DNA of 64,000 bases from Phycicoccus sonneratiae (lineage in GTDB: Bacteria > Actinomycetota > Actinomycetes > Actinomycetales > Dermatophilaceae). Both the position numbers and the translations under genes were made by a program. The stretch lies in the NCBI RefSeq assembly GCF_016887965.1, contig NZ_JAFDVD010000009.1, positions 1 through 64,000 on the forward strand, in the 5' to 3' direction. Under the pieces are notes generated by a model. That model ran no database searches, was not told the origin of the DNA, and saw only the letters and a list, made by a program, of their open reading frames with translations. Of this stretch, positions 37,218 through 45,396 are shown one piece after another. The first letter of the stretch is position 1. The number at the start of each line of letters is the position of its first letter.

Positions 37218-37763
37218 GCCCTCCGCGGTGTCCGTCCACCGGGGCGGCGTCGCGAGGGCGGCCAGCCGGCGCAGGTCCTCGAGGTGCGTGCCGGGGAGCT
37301 CGTAGCCCCGGTGCAGCGCGCGCTGCGCGTCGGCCGTGACGCAGGGCACCGGCCGACCGGCGATCTCGCCGACCGCGTCGAGCGCCCCGTCGGGGAGGTC
37401 CCACGGGTCGGCCGCGGCGGGACGAGCCCGCCCGGCACCCACGTGCAGGCCGTGCACGTCGACCTCGCGGCCGTCCGGGTGGCGCTCGACGAACGCGGTG
37501 TCGCACAGCCGCTCCCGCACCGCGACCGTTCGGTTCTCCTCCCACTCGTGGGCGCGGACGAACCCCAGGTCACGCAGCCGGTCGACGGCCGCCGGGAGGT
37601 CGTGGACGGCGACGAACAGGTCGAGGTCGTGGTGGGGTCGAGTGGCGTACCCGAGGAGCGCGTCGACGCCCCACCCGCCCATGACCCAGCATCGGACCCC
37701 GGCGTCGAGCAGCCCCTCGACGAGGGCGGCGGCGTCCTCGGCCGCCAGCACCGCTGCGCTCAC
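37215..37763 (-). CDS. aminoglycoside adenylyltransferase-like nucleotidyltransferase
   Basis: A 182-residue protein with the nucleotidyltransferase fold: CWVMGGWGVDALLGYATRPH-type GGW...D motif and HHDLDLFV with the paired Asp residues that bind Mg-ATP, followed by DGREVDVHGLHV. It resembles the ANT(2'')-type aminoglycoside nucleotidyltransferase-like family (LinB/AadB-like), but resistance activity is not implied: many chromosomal homologues act on other molecules. GTG 37763 overlaps the VOC gene stop by GTGA, so it is translated with that gene. Composition matches its neighbours; no sign of recent transfer. Confidence 0.8.
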   Translation of the reverse strand: MSAAVLAAEDAAALVEGLLDAGVRCWVMGGWGVDALLGYATRPHHDLDLFVAVHDLPAAVDRLRDLGFVRAHEWEENRTVAVRERLCDTAFVERHPDGREVDVHGLHVGAGRARPAAADPWDLPDGALDAVGEIAGRPVPCVTADAQRALHRGYELPGTHLEDLRRLAALATPPRWTDTAEG

Positions 37764-38113
37764 GCGGGCTGCCAGAGCTCGAGGCGGTTGCCCTCGGGGT
37801 CGGTGACCCAGCCGAACCGTCCGACGCCGTCCATCTCCTCGACGTGGTCGTCGACGGTGGCGCCGACCGCATGCAGCTGGACGAGCATCGCGTCGAGGTC
37901 GCGCACGCGGAGGTTGAGCATCATCCCCTGTCGACGGTCGCCGAGGTGCTCGGTGTCGGCGTCGAAGGTGGCGAAGACCGTGGGCCCGCTCTCCTGCGTC
38001 CAGACGCCCTGCTCGTCGGCGTCCAGCCCGAGCGCCTCCCGGTACCAGGCGGCCAGCGCCGCGGGGTCGTCGGCGCGCAGGAACCAGCCGCCGATGCCGA
38101 GGACGCGTTCCAT
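37760..38113 (-). CDS. VOC (glyoxalase/bleomycin-resistance) family protein
   Basis: A 117-residue vicinal-oxygen-chelate fold protein: two beta-alpha-beta-beta-beta modules. The first starts VLGIGGWFLRADDPAALAAW (fold start ...WY..), and the second is LRVRDLDAMLVQLHAVGATV followed by the usual C-terminal TDPEGNRLELWQP, which carries the conserved Glu. ATG 38113 has a CATCAT box 7 nt upstream. The small-molecule target cannot be told. It overlaps the nucleotidyltransferase gene by 4 nt. Confidence 0.88.
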   Translation of the reverse strand: MERVLGIGGWFLRADDPAALAAWYREALGLDADEQGVWTQESGPTVFATFDADTEHLGDRRQGMMLNLRVRDLDAMLVQLHAVGATVDDHVEEMDGVGRFGWVTDPEGNRLELWQPA

Positions 38114-38205
38114 GACCACGATGATGGCAGGCCGGGACGCGCCACCGACCCGCTGCCGCGTGCTCGTAGGCTGCACTCACCCGTCGACCCACTCGAGGAG
38201 GCACC

Positions 38206-38565
38206 GTGGCCGGGCACCGCATCTTCGGCACGCCGTTCGCGAGCATCTACCCGCACTACGTCGCCAAGGCCGAGCGCAAGGAACGCGACCCCGCGGACGT
38301 CGACCGCGTCATCTGCTGGCTCACCGGCTACGACGAGGCCGGCCTGCGCCGCACCCTCGACACCGGGGTCGACCTCGAGACCTTCTTCGCCGAGGCGCCG
38401 GCGATGAACCCGAACGCCTCGCTCATCACCGGGAGCATCTGCGGCATCCGGGTCGAGGAGGTCGAGGACCCGCTCATGCAGAAGATCCGCTGGATGGACA
38501 AGCTCGTCGACGAGGTCGCCCGCGGCAAGCGGATGAGCGCCGTGCTCCGCGGCTCCGACGCCTGA
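38206..38565 (+). CDS. DUF2200 family protein
   Basis: A 119-residue conserved bacterial protein of unknown function. The diagnostic start HRIFGTPFASIYPHYVAKAE, with VDRVICWLTGYDEAGL, matches the DUF2200 family (typical length about 115-120). It is mostly helical and lacks a signal peptide. The GTG at 38206 has GAGGAG 5 nt before it; TAGGCT at 38167 gives a promoter with a leader of about 27 nt. Confidence 0.9.
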   Translation: MAGHRIFGTPFASIYPHYVAKAERKERDPADVDRVICWLTGYDEAGLRRTLDTGVDLETFFAEAPAMNPNASLITGSICGIRVEEVEDPLMQKIRWMDKLVDEVARGKRMSAVLRGSDA

Positions 38566-38674
38566 CCCCCGTCGCGCCGCGGGCGTGCCGACCGTCGCGA
38601 AGTCTGGCGCCCGACCGCCCGCACGGGTGAGGATGGGCCCAGACCGTCACCGACGCCGGACACCAGGAGCACCG

Positions 38675-40165
38675 ATGACCAACCTCGCGACCAACCTGAC
38701 GACCACCGCCGCCGAGCTGCCCGAGAAGGACGCGCTGCGCGTCAACGGCCAGGGAGTCACCTACGCCCAGCTGCACGGGATGGCTGCGAAGGTCGCGGGG
38801 ACGTTGCGCGAGAACGGCATCCAGCCGGGCGACCGCGTCGCGATCATCCTGCCCAACGTCCCGGCCTTCCCCGTCGTGTACTGGGGGATCCTGCTCGCCG
38901 GCGGCATCGTCGTGCCGATGAACCCGCTCCTCAAGGCCGGTGAGATCGACTACTTCTTCACGGACTCGGGCGCCAAGATCGCCTTCGTGTGGCCCGACTT
39001 CGTCGAGGAGGCCACCAAGGGTGCCGCGAACAGCGGCACGCGCGTCGTCACCACCGGCGCGATGGGCCCCGAGGACTTCGAGGGCGGTGCCCCCGTCGCC
39101 GAGCCGAGCCCGCGCGAGGACGACGACACCGCGATCATCCTCTACACCTCGGGCACCACCGGCCGCCCCAAGGGCGCCGAGCTGACGCACAGCAACATCC
39201 ACCTCAACGCGATGCGCTCGGCCAAGGTCATCCAGGAGATGACCTCCGACGACGTCGTCATGGGCTGCCTGCCGCTGTTCCACGTCTTCGGCCTCGTCGT
39301 CGGGCTCAACGCGGCCACCATCGCCGGCGCGAGCCTCGCCCTCATCCCCCGCTTCGACCCGCAGGCGGCCGTCGAGGTCATCGAGAAGGAGCGGGTCACG
39401 ATCATGCAGGGCGTGCCGACGATGTACGCCGCGATCCTCAACCACCCGAGCAGCGACGGGATGGACGCCAGCAGCCTGCGCACCTGCGCCAGCGGCGGGT
39501 CCGCGATGCCGCTCGAGGTGATGCGCTCCTTCGAGGAGAAGTTCGGGTGCGTCATCCTCGAGGGCTACGGCCTGTCCGAGACCAGCCCCGTCGCGAGCTT
39601 CAACATGCCCGACAAGGAGCGCAAGCCCGGCACCATCGGGCTGGCCATCCCCGGCTGCGAGATGCGCTGCGTCGACCTCGACGGCAAGGAGGTGCCGCAC
39701 GGCGAGGTCGGCGAGATCGCCATCCGCGGCGACAACGTCATGAAGGGCTACTGGAACAAGCCGGAGGCCACGGCCGAGGCCATCCCCGACGGCTGGTTCC
39801 GCACCGGTGACCTCGCGACGATGGACGACGAGGGCTACTTCACGATCGTCGACCGCAAGAAGGACATGATCCTGCGCGGCGGGATGAACGTGTACCCGCG
39901 CGAGGTCGAGGAGGTCATCTACACCCACCCCGACGTCCTCGAGGTCGCGGTCGTCGGCATCCCCGACGAGCTGTACGGCGAGCAGGTCGGCGCAGCGGTC
40001 GCGCTGCGCGAGGGCGCCACCGCCAGCACCGACGACATCATCGCGTTCACGAAGGAGCGCATCGCCGCGTACAAGTACCCCCGCACGGTCTGGGTCGTCG
40101 ACGCGCTCCCGAAGGGCCCCACCGGGAAGATCCTCCGGCGCGAGGTCCACGCGCCCGCCGAGTGA
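38675..40165 (+). CDS. long-chain fatty acid-CoA ligase (AMP-forming)
   Basis: A 496-residue adenylate-forming enzyme activating a carboxylic acid to its CoA thioester. Motifs in order: the P-loop YTSGTTGRPKGAELTH near residue 155, CLPLFHVFGLVVGLN, the aromatic-pocket region EGYGLSETSP, the adenine-binding GWFRTGDLATMDDEGY, and the catalytic C-terminal lysine in PTGKILRRE. It looks like a FadD-type medium/long-chain ligase. ATG 38675 has CAGGAGC 4 nt upstream. Likely used for fatty acid or aromatic acid activation; the neighbours do not decide. Its last 4 nt overlap a weaker GTG of the next gene. Confidence 0.95.
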   Translation: MTNLATNLTTTAAELPEKDALRVNGQGVTYAQLHGMAAKVAGTLRENGIQPGDRVAIILPNVPAFPVVYWGILLAGGIVVPMNPLLKAGEIDYFFTDSGAKIAFVWPDFVEEATKGAANSGTRVVTTGAMGPEDFEGGAPVAEPSPREDDDTAIILYTSGTTGRPKGAELTHSNIHLNAMRSAKVIQEMTSDDVVMGCLPLFHVFGLVVGLNAATIAGASLALIPRFDPQAAVEVIEKERVTIMQGVPTMYAAILNHPSSDGMDASSLRTCASGGSAMPLEVMRSFEEKFGCVILEGYGLSETSPVASFNMPDKERKPGTIGLAIPGCEMRCVDLDGKEVPHGEVGEIAIRGDNVMKGYWNKPEATAEAIPDGWFRTGDLATMDDEGYFTIVDRKKDMILRGGMNVYPREVEEVIYTHPDVLEVAVVGIPDELYGEQVGAAVALREGATASTDDIIAFTKERIAAYKYPRTVWVVDALPKGPTGKILRREVHAPAE

Positions 40166-40200
40166 GGCCGGGGCTCCCCCGCCGCACGACGGACCCGACG

Positions 40201-40713
40201 ATGACCGACGAGCACGGTCCGGTCGAGGAGGAGGTGCGCGCCGCCGACCTGTGGCGCGCCACCGGGCTCGGCCTGGCGATGGTCTGGGGCGTCGTGCTGC
40301 TCCTCGTCATCGGCTACGCGGCCCGGTTGACCCTCGACCCCGGCGCCGACGACCCGCCCACGGTCGTCCGCCTGCTGCTCGTCCCGATGGGCGTCGTCGC
40401 GGTCGCGCTCTTCGTGTGGATCGCGGTGGCGGGCTGGCGGATCCAGCTCCGCCGGCCCTCCGGGTGGGACCCCGTCATCGTCGTCGGGGGGCTCGGGCTC
40501 GCCGGCGGGGTCTTCGTCGCCGCGCCGTGGCGCTTCGACGGCGGCCCCGGCAAGGGGCTGACCCCGCTCACCGTCGGGCTCGTCGTCATGGGGCTGCTCT
40601 CGGTGGTCGCCGGCCTGCTGGCCCAGCGCTCCTGGCGACGGGCCGCCGTGGCGCTCGAGGAGTCACACGCGGGCGGCGCGCTCCCGGGCCCGGGTGACGA
40701 CCGCCTCGGGTGA
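40201..40713 (+). CDS. membrane protein of unknown function
   Basis: A 170-residue protein with four membrane segments (LGLAMVWGVVLLLVIGYAA, LLLVPMGVVAVALFVWIAVA, VIVVGGLGLAGGVFVAAP, LTVGLVVMGLLSVVAGLLA) and an acidic N-terminus. ATG 40201 (MTDEHGPVEEE) is preferred; an in-frame GTG at 40162 overlaps the acyl-CoA ligase stop but adds 13 residues without conservation or a better ribosome site. The last 51 nt overlap the convergent EamA transporter gene 40663-41634, a low-complexity tail in both proteins. Function unknown. Confidence 0.7.
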   Translation: MTDEHGPVEEEVRAADLWRATGLGLAMVWGVVLLLVIGYAARLTLDPGADDPPTVVRLLLVPMGVVAVALFVWIAVAGWRIQLRRPSGWDPVIVVGGLGLAGGVFVAAPWRFDGGPGKGLTPLTVGLVVMGLLSVVAGLLAQRSWRRAAVALEESHAGGALPGPGDDRLG

Positions 40714-41634
40714 GCGCGGGTTGCGGTTGACCACCCAGGCGGCCGCGAGGACCACCGCGAAGCCGACGAGCTGCCAGGTGCCGAGGTGCTCGCCGAGGAC
40801 GAGGACGCCGAGCAGCACCGACACGACCGGGATGAGGTAGGTGATCGTCGAGCCGACGATCGGTCCCGCGCCGCGCACCACGTCGAACTGGAGGACGTAG
40901 GCGAAGCCCGTCCCCACGACCCCGAGGGCGAGGACGCAGAGCAGCGGGAGCCACGCCGGCCCGTCGGCGGCCGGGGCGTGCGCCGTGACGGCGGCCAGGC
41001 CCTCCGGCGTCGTCGCCGCCCAGCCGACGGTCACCGGCACCATGAGGCCGAGCCCGGTGAGCAGCGTCGCGGCCGGCATCGCGAGGCCGCCGAGGTCGGC
41101 GCCGGCGAGGAAGCGGCGGTTGTAGGTCCAGCCGATGCCGTAGCTGGCCCCGCCGGCGAGGGCCATCGAGAAGCCGACGAGGTCGGGGCCCTCGGTGCTC
41201 GTCCACGGCTGCATGATCGTCACGACACCGACGAACCCGACCCCGACCGCGACGAGGCGGCGCCCCGTGGCCCGGGCCCCGGGGAGGATGGCCAGGGTCG
41301 CGAGCACGGTCGCGATGGGCGTCGCGGCGTTGCCGATGCCGGCGAGCGCCGACGAGACGCGGGTCTCGGACAGCGCGAAGAGCGTGAACGGCAGGGCGGC
41401 GAGGAAGAACCCGCAGACGAGCACGTGCCCCCAGACCCGCGCCCCGGCTGGCAGCCGGCCACCGCCCGCCAGCAGCAGGCCGGTGACGACCACCGCGCCG
41501 GTGAGGATGCGCAGGGCCGAGATCTGCACGGGCGCGAGCGACTCGAGGCCGACCTTCATGAGGAGGAAGCTCGAGCCCCAGATGAGCACGAGCGCGACGA
41601 ACTTGACCTGCCAGGGCACACGCGGCTGCGCCAT
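40663..41634 (-). CDS. EamA/DMT-family transporter
   Basis: A 323-residue ten-helix drug/metabolite transporter with two EamA repeats: the first starts VKFVALVLIWGSSFLLMKVG, the second ASYGIGWTYNRRFLAG and ends STITYLIPVVSVLLGVLVLG, the typical terminal motif. Family members export or import amino acids, nucleosides or amines. ATG 41634 overlaps the stop of the MetE-like gene by 1 nt (TGATG), so it is translated with that gene; its substrate may be a methionine-related molecule (weak inference). Its 3' end overlaps 40201-40713. Confidence 0.93.
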   Translation of the reverse strand: MAQPRVPWQVKFVALVLIWGSSFLLMKVGLESLAPVQISALRILTGAVVVTGLLLAGGGRLPAGARVWGHVLVCGFFLAALPFTLFALSETRVSSALAGIGNAATPIATVLATLAILPGARATGRRLVAVGVGFVGVVTIMQPWTSTEGPDLVGFSMALAGGASYGIGWTYNRRFLAGADLGGLAMPAATLLTGLGLMVPVTVGWAATTPEGLAAVTAHAPAADGPAWLPLLCVLALGVVGTGFAYVLQFDVVRGAGPIVGSTITYLIPVVSVLLGVLVLGEHLGTWQLVGFAVVLAAAWVVNRNPRSPEAVVTRARERAARV

Positions 41635-42638
41635 CAGGGACCCACTTCCTCGACGAGACGGCGCGCGGTGTCGAGCGCCGTGCGCAGAACGGTCCGGGCC
41701 CCCTCCGGTGTGAGTCCGGCGAGCCCGCAGGCCGGCGTGACGACGAGCCCGTGCGCGTCGGCGGTGGCCAGCCCGGCGCGCTCGAGCCCCTCGAGGACGG
41801 TCCGCACCGCGGTGGTGTCGGACGTCGACCCGTCGGTGGCGAGCACCCCGGCGTACAGGCCGGTGCCGGCCTCGAGCGTGGCGGCCACCGACTCCCAGCG
41901 GGTCGGTGAGGCGGCCGTCAGGTCGAGGGCGAGCGCCCCGGCCCCGGTGGAACGCAGCAGCGGGAGGGGCGCGCGCGGGTGGCACGAGTGGAGGACGGTC
42001 GGGCCGTCGTGGCCGGCGAGGGCGTCCCGGAGGGTGCCGGCGACGACCTGGGGGTCGACCGAGCGCACCCGCCCGTAGCCGGACGCGGTGGGCAGCGACC
42101 CCTCGAGGACGGCCGGAAGCGCCGGCTCGTCCACCTGGAGGACGACCTCGGCGCCCGGGACGAGGCGACGGACGTCGGCGACGTGCGCGGCCACGCCCTC
42201 GACGAGCGAGGCCGCGAGGTCGGCCGCGGCGCCGGGGTCGGTGACGACCCGCTCACCCCGGGTCAGCTCGAGGGTGGCGGCGAGGGTCCACGGCCCGCAC
42301 ACCTGGACCTTGAGCGGCCCGGTGTAGCCGTCGTAGGCCTCGGCGAGCTCGTCGAGGTCCTCGCGCAGCAGGGCCGCCGTGCGGGCGGCGTCGCGCCCCG
42401 GCCGGTCGACGAGGCGCCAGCCGCTCGGCTGGAGGTCGACCGCGAGGTCGACGAGCATCCCCGCCGCGCGCCCGACCATCTCCGAGCCCGGCCCGCGTCC
42501 GGGGGTCTCGGGGAGGAACGGGAGGCCGACCCCGTCGCCGTCGAGCAGCAGGTCGCGCACGGTCCGGACGGCCTCACGCGCCGAGCTGCCCGGCCACGAG
42601 CCGATCCCGGTGGCACGCACCGGGGTCGGGGCGCTCAC
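41634..42638 (-). CDS. cobalamin-independent methionine synthase-like protein
   Basis: A 334-residue single-domain MetE/UROD-fold protein, about the size of the MetE catalytic domain. It has the zinc-site residues expected there: the H-x-C in PTVLHSCHP and Cys in VVTPACGLAG, with DEPALP before them. The gene sits at the place of the MetE-like gene Rv3015c next to ligA in mycobacteria (memory). The lack of the N-terminal MetE half suggests it uses another methyl donor or is not a true MetE. GTG 42638 overlaps the flavoprotein gene by GTGA; its stop overlaps EamA by 1 nt. Confidence 0.85.
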   Translation of the reverse strand: MSAPTPVRATGIGSWPGSSAREAVRTVRDLLLDGDGVGLPFLPETPGRGPGSEMVGRAAGMLVDLAVDLQPSGWRLVDRPGRDAARTAALLREDLDELAEAYDGYTGPLKVQVCGPWTLAATLELTRGERVVTDPGAAADLAASLVEGVAAHVADVRRLVPGAEVVLQVDEPALPAVLEGSLPTASGYGRVRSVDPQVVAGTLRDALAGHDGPTVLHSCHPRAPLPLLRSTGAGALALDLTAASPTRWESVAATLEAGTGLYAGVLATDGSTSDTTAVRTVLEGLERAGLATADAHGLVVTPACGLAGLTPEGARTVLRTALDTARRLVEEVGP

Positions 42639-43540
42639 CGGCGCCACCGCTCGACGAGGCCGGTGACCGAGGCCGGCACCGGGGCACCGGTCGCGAGGGC
42701 GTGCGGCGCGGGCTCGGGGTCGCCCGCGACGGTACGGAACGGCACGACGCCGGTCCACGCCGTCGTCTCCTCGTCGGGCTCGCCGGGGCCGCCCGAGCGG
42801 GCCTTGAGGACCCACCGCCCGTCGGTGATGGGCAACGCCATCGCGAGGGTGGCCACCTGCTCGCGGCGGGTCATCGGGCGGACCTCACCGGTGCGACCCG
42901 GCACGAGCCGCTCGGAGAGGACGTCGAGGGCCCGCTCGCGGTCGGCGTCATCGAGGGTGACGAGCTCGCCGTGGAGCACGGCCGAGCGGTAGTTGGCCGA
43001 GGACTCGAAGGTCGTGTGCGCGACGACGAGCCCGTCGACGGCGACGACGGTGAGGGCGGCCGGGGCCCCGGCGGCCACCTGGCGCAGCGCCCCGGCCCCG
43101 GTGGAGCCGTGGAGCAGGACGCGGTCGCCGTCGCGCGCGAAGAGCATCGGGACGCACCACGGCCGGCCGTCGACGACCGTGGCGAGGGTGCCGGCGAGCA
43201 CGTCGTCGAGGAGGGCGTCGAGGGCGGCCCGGTCGGCGGTGCCGCGCTCGGGCTTGCGGGTGAGGCGCTGGACCGGTGCCGCGCCCCCGGCGTATCCCCG
43301 TCCGGGACAGGGCTCGTCGCGGACGATCCGCTCGGTGGACGCGGGGTGGCGGCGCAGGGCGTCACCGGTGCGGGTCGGCCGCGGCATCAGCTGGCCGCCG
43401 CAGTTCGGGCACTCACGGCCGAGGTGCTCGGCGCACCCGGAGCAGAAGGTGCACTCGAAGGAGCAGACGACGGCACCGACGGCGTCGGGCGGGAGGTCGA
43501 GGTCGCAGCACTCGCACGACGGACGCATGGCCAGGGTCAC
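42635..43540 (-). CDS. DUF1272 - pyridoxamine 5'-phosphate oxidase-like fusion protein
   Basis: A 301-residue two-domain protein. The N-terminal 55 residues form a Cys-rich DUF1272-like zinc module (CECCDLDLPPDAV, CSFECTFCSGCAEHLG, CPNCGGQLM). The remaining 240 residues are a pyridoxamine-phosphate-oxidase-like split barrel of the NimA/Pyridox_ox_2 type (RATLDALLDD-type start, RPWCVPMLFARDGDRVLLHG, FESSANYRSAVLHGEL), which binds FMN or related cofactor. These domains normally occur alone. GTG 43540 is preferred, with GAGGAT 7 nt upstream; ATG 43549 and ATG 43528 are alternatives. Overlaps MetE-like by GTGA. Confidence 0.8.
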   Translation of the reverse strand: MTLAMRPSCECCDLDLPPDAVGAVVCSFECTFCSGCAEHLGRECPNCGGQLMPRPTRTGDALRRHPASTERIVRDEPCPGRGYAGGAAPVQRLTRKPERGTADRAALDALLDDVLAGTLATVVDGRPWCVPMLFARDGDRVLLHGSTGAGALRQVAAGAPAALTVVAVDGLVVAHTTFESSANYRSAVLHGELVTLDDADRERALDVLSERLVPGRTGEVRPMTRREQVATLAMALPITDGRWVLKARSGGPGEPDEETTAWTGVVPFRTVAGDPEPAPHALATGAPVPASVTGLVERWRR

Positions 43541-43604
43541 GGGGGTCATCCTCTCGCGTGGAGGTGACACCCGGAACCACCGGGCGGCTGCCGGCCCGCC
43601 CGCC

Positions 43605-43610
43605 TAGGCT
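43605..43610 (+). promoter_or_regulatory. -10 box of the 73-residue gene (leaderless)
   Basis: TAGGCT, 7 nt before ATG 43618. Confidence 0.6.
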
Positions 43611-43617
43611 GACGGGC

Positions 43618-43839
43618 ATGGCCGGTCCGGAGGGCTTCACGTGGCGCGAGCGCGGCGACGAGGTGGTCGTCAGCCACCACGGGCGCGTCGCCACCGTCCT
43701 GCGCGGGTCCCGGGCCCGCGACTTCCTCGACGACGTCGAGCGCGGCGACCCCCAGGAGCTGATGGCCCGGCTCACCGGCAACTACCGCCGCGGCAACGAG
43801 CGGCGGGCCCGACAGCACCCCCGCAACCGCGGCCACTGA
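43618..43839 (+). CDS. small conserved-looking hypothetical protein
   Basis: A 73-residue protein: short beta-type N-terminus (GFTWRERGDEVVVSHHGRVA), then a helix (RARDFLDDVERGDPQELMAR) and a basic tail (NYRRGNERRARQHPRNRGH). The TAGGCT box exactly 7 nt before the ATG supports it as a real gene. No family recognised; the basic tail might bind nucleic acid (inference). A strong hairpin follows. Confidence 0.75.
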   Translation: MAGPEGFTWRERGDEVVVSHHGRVATVLRGSRARDFLDDVERGDPQELMARLTGNYRRGNERRARQHPRNRGH

Positions 43840-43946
43840 CGCCGAGCGCCCGCGCCGTCACGGTGGTGACGGGGAAACCGGCTGGTGACGCGGATGTATC
43901 CACGTCATCAGCCGACTTCCGCGTCGTCCGTGCGACCTCGGACGCC

Positions 43947-43980
43947 GACGCCCCCGCCACCTCACGGTGGCGGGGGCGTC
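43947..43980. terminator. bidirectional terminator hairpin
   Basis: GACGCCCCCGCCACC pairs with GGTGGCGGGGGCGTC (15-bp perfect stem, loop TCAC). It separates the small gene at 43618 and the convergent pirin gene. No T-tract. Confidence 0.75.
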
Positions 43981-43993
43981 CTGGCGTCCGGTC

Positions 43994-44968
43994 TCAGAGC
44001 ACGTCGTGCCCCGGGTGCGGCTCGGCGGGGATGGTCCCCAGCCGGCCGGCCTGGAAGTCCTCGAAGGCCTGCACCAGCTCTTCACGGGTGTTCATGACGA
44101 ACGGGCCGTACGCCGCGACGGGCTCGCGGATCGGGCGCCCGCCGAGGATGTAGAGGTCCAGGCTCGGGCTGCGCGACTCCTGGCTCTCGTCGGCGCCGAC
44201 CTCGACGACGTCGCCGCCGCCGAGCACCGCCAACTGCCCCATCCGCAGCGGCCGACGGTCGGGCCCGACCGAGCCCTTGCCGTTGAGCGCGTACACGAGC
44301 GCGTTGTAGCCGGGGTTCCACGGCAGCCGCACCCGCGCGCCCGGCGCCACGGTGACGTGCAGCGCGACGATCGGCGTGTGCGTGATGCCCGGGCCCTCGT
44401 GGCCGTCGAGCTCGCCGGCGATGACGCGCACCAGCGCGCCACCGTCGGGGCTGGAGAGCAGGGCGACGTCGTTGCCGCGGATGTCCTGGTAGCGCGGCGG
44501 CGACATCTTCTGGTGGCTCGGCAGGTTCACCCACAGCTGGAGGCCGTGGAAGAGCCCACCGGACAGCACGAGAGACTCCGGCGGCACCTCGATGTGCAGC
44601 AGGCCGGAGCCGGCCGTCATCCACTGCGTGTCGCCGTTGGTGATCGTGCCGCCGCCGCCGGTGCTGTCACGGTGCTCGAAGGTGCCGTCGATGATGTAGG
44701 TGACGGTCTCGAAGCCGCGGTGCGGGTGCCACGCGGTGCCCTTCGGCTCGCCCGGCGCGTACTCGACCTCACCCATCTGGTCCATGTGGATGAACGGGTC
44801 GAGCACGGCGAGGTCGACGCCGGCGAACGCGCGGCGCACCGGGAAGCCCTCCCCCTCGAAGCCCTGGGGAGCGGTGGTGATCGAGCGCACGGGGCGCGAG
44901 ACGGCCTCGACGCCGGGCTCGGTGACCCGGGGCAGGGTCAGGATGTTCTCGACGGTCACGGCTGGCAT
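43994..44968 (-). CDS. pirin family protein
   Basis: A 324-residue bicupin. The N-terminal cupin has the pirin metal site: HPHRGFETVTYIIDGTFEHR supplies the paired His residues and the Glu in the usual pattern, with DPFIHMDQMGE just before it. The C-terminal cupin has lost metal ligands. Bacterial pirins include quercetinases and regulators of metabolism, so the specific role is open. ATG 44968 (MPAVTVENIL) is preferred because GAGGAG lies 10 nt upstream; codons upstream lack such a site. A palindrome at 45026-45043 overlaps the upstream region and suggests MarR-type control. Confidence 0.9.
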   Translation of the reverse strand: MPAVTVENILTLPRVTEPGVEAVSRPVRSITTAPQGFEGEGFPVRRAFAGVDLAVLDPFIHMDQMGEVEYAPGEPKGTAWHPHRGFETVTYIIDGTFEHRDSTGGGGTITNGDTQWMTAGSGLLHIEVPPESLVLSGGLFHGLQLWVNLPSHQKMSPPRYQDIRGNDVALLSSPDGGALVRVIAGELDGHEGPGITHTPIVALHVTVAPGARVRLPWNPGYNALVYALNGKGSVGPDRRPLRMGQLAVLGGGDVVEVGADESQESRSPSLDLYILGGRPIREPVAAYGPFVMNTREELVQAFEDFQAGRLGTIPAEPHPGHDVL

Positions 44969-45025
44969 GTCGTTCACGCTCCTCGGTGGTCGTCCTCCGC
45001 GGTGGAGGGTCACGGCGTCCAACAG

Positions 45026-45043
45026 TAGTTGACGGTTCAACTA
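45026..45043. promoter_or_regulatory. palindromic operator upstream of pirin
   Basis: TAGTTGA-CGGT-TCAACTA, a perfect 7-bp inverted repeat. It overlaps the end of the DksA-like gene and the presumed pirin promoter. The sequence type resembles MarR-family sites found upstream of pirin and quercetinase genes (general knowledge). No MarR gene is nearby. Confidence 0.75.
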
Positions 45044-45396
45044 TTCCGGTCGACGGGTGCGCCGGCGTGCTGCACACAGGTGCGGGCGGTGGGCCGGGCC
45101 TCGAGGCGACCCTCCGCGATCGGCTCCCCGCAGACCGCGCAGGTGCCGTAGGTGCCCTCGGCGACGCGGGCGAGGGCGTCGTCGAGCTCGGCGAGGTGGG
45201 TGCGCACACCGTCGGTCAGCGCGGCGAGCTGGGACCGCTCCCAGGCGATGGTCTGCCCCTCGGGGTCGTGCTCGTCGTCGGCGTTCGAGTCCAAAGACGC
45301 CGCGACGAGCCGCGCCATGTCCTGCTCCATGCCCGTCAGCCGGTCGAGCAGCTCCGTGCGCTCGGCGGCGAGGCGGTCGCCGGTCTCAGGCGGCAC
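45037..45396 (-). CDS. TraR/DksA-type zinc-finger protein
   Basis: A 119-residue protein: a helical coiled hairpin ([20 protein letters not shown], then [18 protein letters not shown]) and a C-terminal zinc finger, [20 protein letters not shown] followed by TCVQHAG. The usual last pair is C-x2-C; here it is C-x2-H, so the finger would be C3H. DksA-like proteins bind the RNA polymerase secondary channel. GTG 45396 lies 11 nt inside the end of mnmA, so it is coupled to mnmA. The stop codon falls within the pirin palindrome. Confidence 0.88.
   Translation of the reverse strand: MPPETGDRLAAERTELLDRLTGMEQDMARLVAASLDSNADDEHDPEGQTIAWERSQLAALTDGVRTHLAELDDALARVAEGTYGTCAVCGEPIAEGRLEARPTARTCVQHAGAPVDRNS

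Noticed and set aside
37215-37763. Acquired antibiotic-resistance gene
   Set aside because: The nucleotidyltransferase fold is like ANT(2''), but composition, overlap with the neighbour and lack of mobile elements point to an ordinary chromosomal gene.
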